Part shown: positions 59,300 to 64,000 of the stretch, in pieces
How the letters are laid out: each line of letters starts with the position of its first letter
Numbering within the stretch: position 1 is the first letter of the stretch
Assembly (NCBI GenBank): GCA_029747015.1
Contig: JAKOGI010000109.1
Coordinates: 1-64,000, forward strand
DNA length: 64,000 nucleotides
Origin: Carnegiea gigantea
Lineage: Eukaryota > Streptophyta > Magnoliopsida > Caryophyllales > Cactaceae
Direction of reading: 5' to 3'
Translations under genes and position numbers: made by a program
The notes under the pieces: model-generated
The model's input: only the letters and a program-made list of their open reading frames with translations
What the model was told of the DNA's origin: nothing
The model's database searches: none

Positions 59300-59770
59300 G
59301 AAATTCAATGTTTATAGTTTATTGTTCAATGTGCAAAATTTAATGTTCAATGTTCATTGTTTATTGTTGAATATGCAAAGTTTAATGTTCAATGTTCATT
59401 GTTTATTGGTCAATGTGCAAAGTTTAATATTCAGTGTTCATTATTTATTGTTCAATGTGCAAAGTTTAATGTTCAATATTCATTGTTTATTGTTCAATGT
59501 GCAAAGTTTAATGTTCAATATTTATTATTTATTGGTCAATGTGCAAAGTTTAATATTTAGTGTTCATTGTTTATTGTTAAATGTGCAAAGTTTAATGTTC
59601 AATGTTTATTGTTTATTGTTCAATGTGCAAAGTTTAATGTTCAATGTTCATTGTTTATTGGTCCATGTGCAAAGTTTAATGTTCAATGTTCATTGTTTAT
59701 TGTTCAATATACAAAGTTTAATATTCAGTGTTCATTGTTTGTTGTTCAATGTGCAATACTAACATTCAAT
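59300..59770. repeat. 42-bp minisatellite in the solo LTR
   Basis: About 10-11 copies of a 42-bp unit (GTGCAAAGTTTAATGTTCA followed by ATGTTCATTGTTTATTGTTCA-like sequence). Because the period is divisible by three it stays open for 146 codons (59322-59762, +) and in a second frame, giving a 14-residue periodic peptide; no gene is implied. Confidence 0.92.
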
Positions 59771-60553
59771 GTGTTTGAATGACTCTTTACATCATAGATT
59801 ATGTGAAATGAAACAAGCCTCAAGGACATAATAGCCATATGTATAAAGTTTAGCAATTGGTCCAACCACTATTGCTCTTGCATTGTGGTTTGAATACATT
59901 ACAAGGTAAGTGAGTTTCCTCAGAGAGAGGAAACTATAAACGACCTTTGAAGGTATTATTGCACTTTAAGTATTGTTTGGGAGAGGGGGTTATCCGCTGA
60001 GTGATAATTGCTCATTCCCATCTATTATTGTTCCCTTCCCAGGTTTCTGGAGTAACAAGTAAGAGTCAGTCCAAGTAAGCTAAAATGGAGTCATTGCTGT
60101 TCTAGAAGCAAAGTTAATATTCTATACGTGTAACCTGCAATTGTACTGTTATGTGATCTAAGTCCCTGTGTGCATGTATTGCATATCATCTAGAGTTGCC
60201 CTGTACGGCCATGCAAGCCGATCATCTTTTAACCAAGATTATATATAGTTGGGATGTAACCCCAGTACTCCGAACATGTGGTCCATGGAGTTGTACTTTT
60301 ATTATTTCATTGATTTAGTATTGAACTGCGCTGATTGATATGCTCCGGGCGGATGGCCCGTAGAGCCATGAACTCCGGCGGGCAGCCGTTGAGTTAGTTT
60401 TATTATTGCGCTAAATTGTAGAAAATTTAATGTAAGGCTTTAAACCTGAGAAACGGACAGTTTCAGGGGAAATTCTGTCCGTTTTTCTCTAGAATTTAAA
60501 GAAAAGTAAGGTACAACGTTCACACTCCTAACCTTAGGGTTGGGGGCGTTACA

Positions 60554-61285
60554 ACTTTCTAAAGGAATATCCAATGAAGCAACTCTGGATGATGCTACCA
60601 ATTACAGGAAATTGGTGGGAAAACTAAATTACCTTACCAATACTAGACCTGATATTGCATTCTCAGTGCAGTATCTCAGTCAATTTCTTCAATCACCCAC
60701 CCAAGCACACATAAAGGCTGCATTGCACACCCTCAGATATATCAAGAAAGATCCCTCACAAGGTCTATTCTTCAATAATAAACCAGACTACAATCTCCAG
60801 GCCTACTGTGACTCAAACTGGGCCCAATTCCTTGCACAAGAAGGTCTGTTAGTGGATACTTCATAATGCTAGGAGGAAACCCCATTTCGTGGAAGTCCAA
60901 GAAACAACCAACAGTGGCTCTGTCATCTGCAGAAGCAAAGTATAGATCAATGCGAGGAGTCACAGCTGAACTTGCTTGGCTGACCAAGATACTCTCAGAA
61001 TTCCAAGTACCTTATGTCTTACCTGTTCCAGTCAAAAGTGATAGTCTAGCAGCTATATACATTGCCAAAAACCCTGTCTTCCATGAAAGGACTAAACACA
61101 TAGAGTTGGACTGCCATTATGTGCGAGAAAAACTTCTTAAAGGTCTCATATCTCTATCCTATACTAGGACCACTGAGCAGTTAGCAGACATTTTCACTAA
61201 ACCTCTACCTGGCCTACAACATCAACAACTCCTCAGCAAGTTGGAATTTCATCCTATCACTCTCCAACTTGAGGGGGGTTGTTAG
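60554..61285 (+). pseudogene. Copia RNase H portion (3' part of pol)
   Basis: Reading resumes with LSKGISNEAT, NYRKLVGKLNYLTNTRPDIA, QAYCDSNWA, then after a frameshift near 60840 GGNPISWKSKKQPTVALSSA, EAKYRSM, KNPVFHERTKHIELDCHYVR and DIFTKPLPG. These are the connection and RNase H motifs of plant copia elements. The final stop overlaps the start of the 3' LTR. Confidence 0.9.
61267..61279 (+). promoter_or_regulatory. Copia polypurine tract region
   Basis: ACTTGAGGGGGGT immediately before the 3' LTR; G-rich plus-strand primer site. Confidence 0.85.
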
Positions 61286-61528
61286 AGTTAGTTGGTTCTG
61301 TTGATTAAGTTAGTTAGAGTTTGTTGAGAATGAAGCCAGCTCAGCATAATTTTCTTTCTTCTTTCTTTTCTTTCTTACATTCTGTTAGACTTTCTGTTAG
61401 TCTTGTATGGATGTATATAAACCCATACAGCAGATGTATCTGATTTATTAATGAATAAAAATGATTCTCTTTCCGTCCTTCTTCCCCCCTTTGCCTTCCT
61501 TCTTGGTCAAGAAACTGGAAAGTTAACA
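61280..61528 (+). repeat. Copia 3' LTR
   Basis: 249 bp, about 97% identical to the 5' LTR by eye; differences cluster in the CT-rich segment. Confidence 0.96.
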
Positions 61529-61533
61529 GTACT

Positions 61534-62901
61534 TATTCAATACTGCAACTTTGCAAGGCTTATTAGTGCTGCTTGAAGATGCAAACTTTGACCTGAAAGG
61601 ATGTCTCTTGGCTAATGCAAATGGGAGTAGGAGATATACAAGTTATTCTCTTGTCTCCTGCAAAAATTGCAATTTGTGCTTGCAGCTGATACATACATAT
61701 GGCTTTATCAATGCCTTTTGAATTTGCTCTTGTTGTCGGGCATGACAACGTTGTTGAGAAACAACCTTTTAACTAGATAAAGGTAAGATAGTGTCAGAGT
61801 ATAAATTTATTTCTGAGCCTTCGCTCATAAGTTTAAGCTTTTAGTTGAGTTGGTTCTTGAATATGATATCTGAGCCTTTCTGACCAATAAGTGTTAAGTT
61901 CAAATCTCAGTAGTCCCCATATTGATTTATTGCATATGATAGGGGAAACATTCGCAGTAACCATACTTCAAGCCTATATGGTATTCACGTGAGGGGATGT
62001 ATTAGAGTATAAACTTCTTCATGAGCCTTCAACCATGAATTTAAACTTTAGTTGAAATGATTTTTGAATATATTGTTCACTTCTTATTCTCTTGATTCTC
62101 TTTTTAACTCAAATTTCTCTCTCCAGTTAAGACAAATTACAATCTCTACTCTAATTTGTAGAGTTCTTAGAACATTAACTAACATTTATTTTTTTCAACA
62201 AAAAAGAAAGTTTTCATTAATCATAAATCAGGACAATGCTCATCATTAGGGATCTCACTCGCAGCTCTCACTGAAGCAATTGTTTGATTCAACGTTAGAT
62301 TAAAAATAGAATTTAATTCATCCCCTAACTCTAACCATACACAACATATTCAATATTGGTAGACTATGAGCAAATTTGATCTTTCACATCTTATTCTCCA
62401 AAAGAGTTATGAATTAGTAGACTCCCATCATCCTTACTCTTAATATGTAGGAATACTAAGAAACCCTGCAACCTTTCTTTTATCTTCTATAAATAGTTTA
62501 AAGTAAGGATCAGGGTGTAGGACTCAAAACTGTTATTTGGCATGGTGTGTAACTGACCCGAGCCCAAGTTGATGAGGTTCAAGCCTGACTTAGTCAAATA
62601 AAGGCTCAGTTCGAGATTGGCTCAAACCACACATAGTCTGTGATGTTAAAGCCCTGACTTAAGCTCAAGCTTGGATTTAGATTGCTCAGCTCTATATTCA
62701 TTTATTCTATTTTTATTTAAATAGTTTTCAAATGTAAGAATACAATTCAAGCTAAATTCTAATTTTTTTGCATTCGATTTAAGAAACAAAAGTTGAAATA
62801 CAATTTTGTTGTTCCCAATGGTAATTTCACGGTCTTTATAGAAGTGCACAAGGAAAAAAAAAAAAACCTAATTGAGCTAAATCGAGCCCATACTAAACTA
62901 A
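61534..62901. other. Intergenic DNA with a repeated GAGTATAAA...GAGCCTT block
   Basis: No supported gene. A segment starting GAGTATAAATTTATTTCTGAGCC (about 61797) is repeated in diverged form at about 62008 (GAGTATAAACTTCTTCATGAGCC), each followed by TTTAG.TTGA..TG.TT.TTGAATAT. It may be a remnant of a small retroelement. Confidence 0.45.
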
Positions 62902-63045
62902 GGCCCTGCTCTTTTCGTAGTTTAATCAACCCAACCCACACTCACCCACTCCTTCCCCCCTCTTCCCACGCCTTCCCATACTTTAAAAAAAAAAATACCA
63001 CTCCTTCCCACACTCACCCACTCCTTTCTACACCAACATAAAACA
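62902..63045. mobile_element. PIF/Harbinger-like MITE, copy E (partial or right end unresolved)
   Basis: TAA then GGCCCTGCTCTTTTCG, the family's left end, followed by CACCCACTCC/TTCCCACAC units. No right terminal repeat was found before the AT-rich region. Confidence 0.5.
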
Positions 63046-63299
63046 ACCATTTCTCATATTTTGAAAATTTTTATAATTTACGTAATTATGTGTACGAATA
63101 ATCCGATAGCAATTATGAGCAATTTTAATTTTTCGAATGTTATGAAACAGTTTTATTTTTTTGTTATCATTGGTTACGAGATATTTGTTTTAGGTTAGAA
63201 ACAGAAGTTGTAGATTTTTTTTCCTACGTATAATTTTTTGGTATTGTTCATAATTCGTGACAGAAAGTGTAGATGTATTGTAGTTGACATTATTTTTAG

Positions 63300-64000
63300 A
63301 AAATTTATGTTACTTGAAATTTTTTTATTTATTTCTTACTTTGTTATTTTTATTTTTTTATTTTGTTTATTTTTATTTTTGTATTTTTGTATTTTTTGTT
63401 TTTATTTTTGTATTTTTCATTTTTCATCTTTTATTTTTTATTTTTATTTTTTAAATTTTTAAATTTTTTATTTATAATTTTTATTTTTTATTTTTTATTT
63501 TTTTGTATTTATATCTATTTTTGCTTTTTTATGTTTTATTTTTTGTATTTATTTTTGTTTTTTATTTTTTATTTTGTTGTGCTTATTTTTTATTTTTCAT
63601 TTTTTTATTCCAAAAAAAGAACCTATAGAAAATTCCAAAAAATAAAAAATAAAAAATAAATACAAAAAATAAAAAATAAGATAATGAAAAATAAATACAA
63701 AAAATAAAAAATTAAAACTAAAAAATTAAAAAATTTAAGAAAAATAAAAATAAAAAACAAAAAATAAAAAATTTAAAAAATTTAAGAAAATTAAAAATTA
63801 AAATAAAAAATTTAAAAATTTAAAAATTTAAGAAAAATAAAAAATAAAAAATATACAAAATTTAAGAAAAATAAAAATAAAAATAAAAATAAAAAATAAA
63901 AACTTTGAAAATTTAAAAATAAAAAAATAAATAATAAAATAATAAAATAATAAAAAAAACACAAAAATACAAAATACAAAAATACAAAGATAAAAAATAA
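63300..64000. repeat. T-rich then A-rich low-complexity block (possible foldback)
   Basis: From about 63325 to 63610 the + strand is almost only T with interspersed A, and from 63611 to the end almost only A with interspersed T (TTTTTATTTT becomes AAAATAAAAA). The halves can pair. Frames of 74 and 98 codons here are Phe/Tyr/Ile runs without meaning. Confidence 0.9.

Larger units (their letters stand above)
57375..60553 (+). mobile_element. Solo LTR (Ty3/gypsy-type), nested in the copia element
   Basis: 3179 bp beginning TGCAATGCCCGG and ending GGGGGCGTTACA (near-perfect complementary ends), flanked by the 5-bp duplication acttt (57370-57374 and 60554-60558). The split copia reading frame resumes after it. 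No gag or pol, no primer site, and no second copy of the terminus inside, so it is a solo LTR or a very large noncoding element. TGTAACGCCC-like starts and unusually long LTRs are typical of plant Tekay/Del-type chromoviruses, from memory. Internal tandem repeats are listed separately. Confidence 0.82.
53165..61528 (+). mobile_element. Ty1/copia LTR retrotransposon, mutated and interrupted
   Basis: Two LTRs (53165-53414 and 61280-61528) in direct orientation, each starting TGTTAG and ending AACA, with the 5-bp duplication gtact at 53160-53164 and 61529-61533. The LTRs differ at about eight positions in 250, so the insertion is fairly recent. The order gag, protease, integrase, reverse transcriptase, RNase H defines Ty1/copia. 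Coding is broken by stops, frameshifts and a nested solo LTR (57375-60553). Without the insert the element would be about 5.2 kb, normal for the class. Confidence 0.97.

Noticed and set aside
59322..59762. 146-codon open frame as a gene
   Set aside because: It is produced by a 42-bp tandem repeat inside a solo LTR, and a second frame is open over the same array.
63238..63659. Phe/Tyr/Ile-rich frames resembling membrane proteins
   Set aside because: Pure low-complexity T-rich DNA; the hydrophobic character follows from TTT/TAT/ATT codons.

Overview
This window is nuclear DNA of a flowering plant. The evidence is spliced plant genes (a myosin XI tail, a YUCCA flavin monooxygenase, a LysM receptor-like kinase), AT-rich intergenic DNA, and plant transposon families: Ty1/copia, a Ty3/gypsy-type solo LTR, RTE-type LINE, Au-type SINE, CACTA, hAT-like and PIF/Harbinger-like MITEs. 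I cannot fix the order or genus. All calls come from reading the sequence; no searches were run.

Layout. 1-1444: last three exons of a class XI myosin on + (C-terminal part of the globular tail), with a MITE in the last intron. 1445-34900: a gene-poor stretch of about 33 kb filled with small elements: PIF-like MITEs, at least four hAT-like MITEs with 8-bp target-site duplications (TSDs; one more in this stretch is tentative and one is a partial candidate), a truncated LINE, degenerate tandem units, microsatellites, and a 4.3-kb CACTA element (23495-27806) with GGTCTC subterminal arrays. 33926-34545: a large inverted repeat just upstream of the YUCCA gene. 35091-36578: a complete three-exon YUCCA gene of 424 codons (auxin biosynthesis) with a TATA box at 34933. 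37359-41779: a full-length but mutated RTE-type LINE on -, bounded by a 21-bp TSD. 41800-49690: intergenic, with tandem duplications, an Au-type SINE with an 18-bp TSD, a second SINE candidate, a hAT-like MITE and a TTA-flanked MITE. 49694-51751: an intronless LYK2-like LysM receptor pseudokinase on -. 53165-61528: a Ty1/copia element with about 97% identical LTRs and 5-bp TSDs, broken by point mutations and by a 3.2-kb solo LTR of another family. 61534-64000: intergenic, ending in a T-rich/A-rich low-complexity block that may fold back.

The three host genes (cytoskeletal motor, auxin synthesis, cell-surface LysM receptor) have no evident shared pathway. Most of the window is transposon history. 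The most useful observations are a 3' tail shared by the LINE and the Au-type SINE (a likely retrotransposition partnership), a PIF-like MITE family whose interior is a degenerate 10-mer array, and the long foldback element next to the YUCCA promoter.
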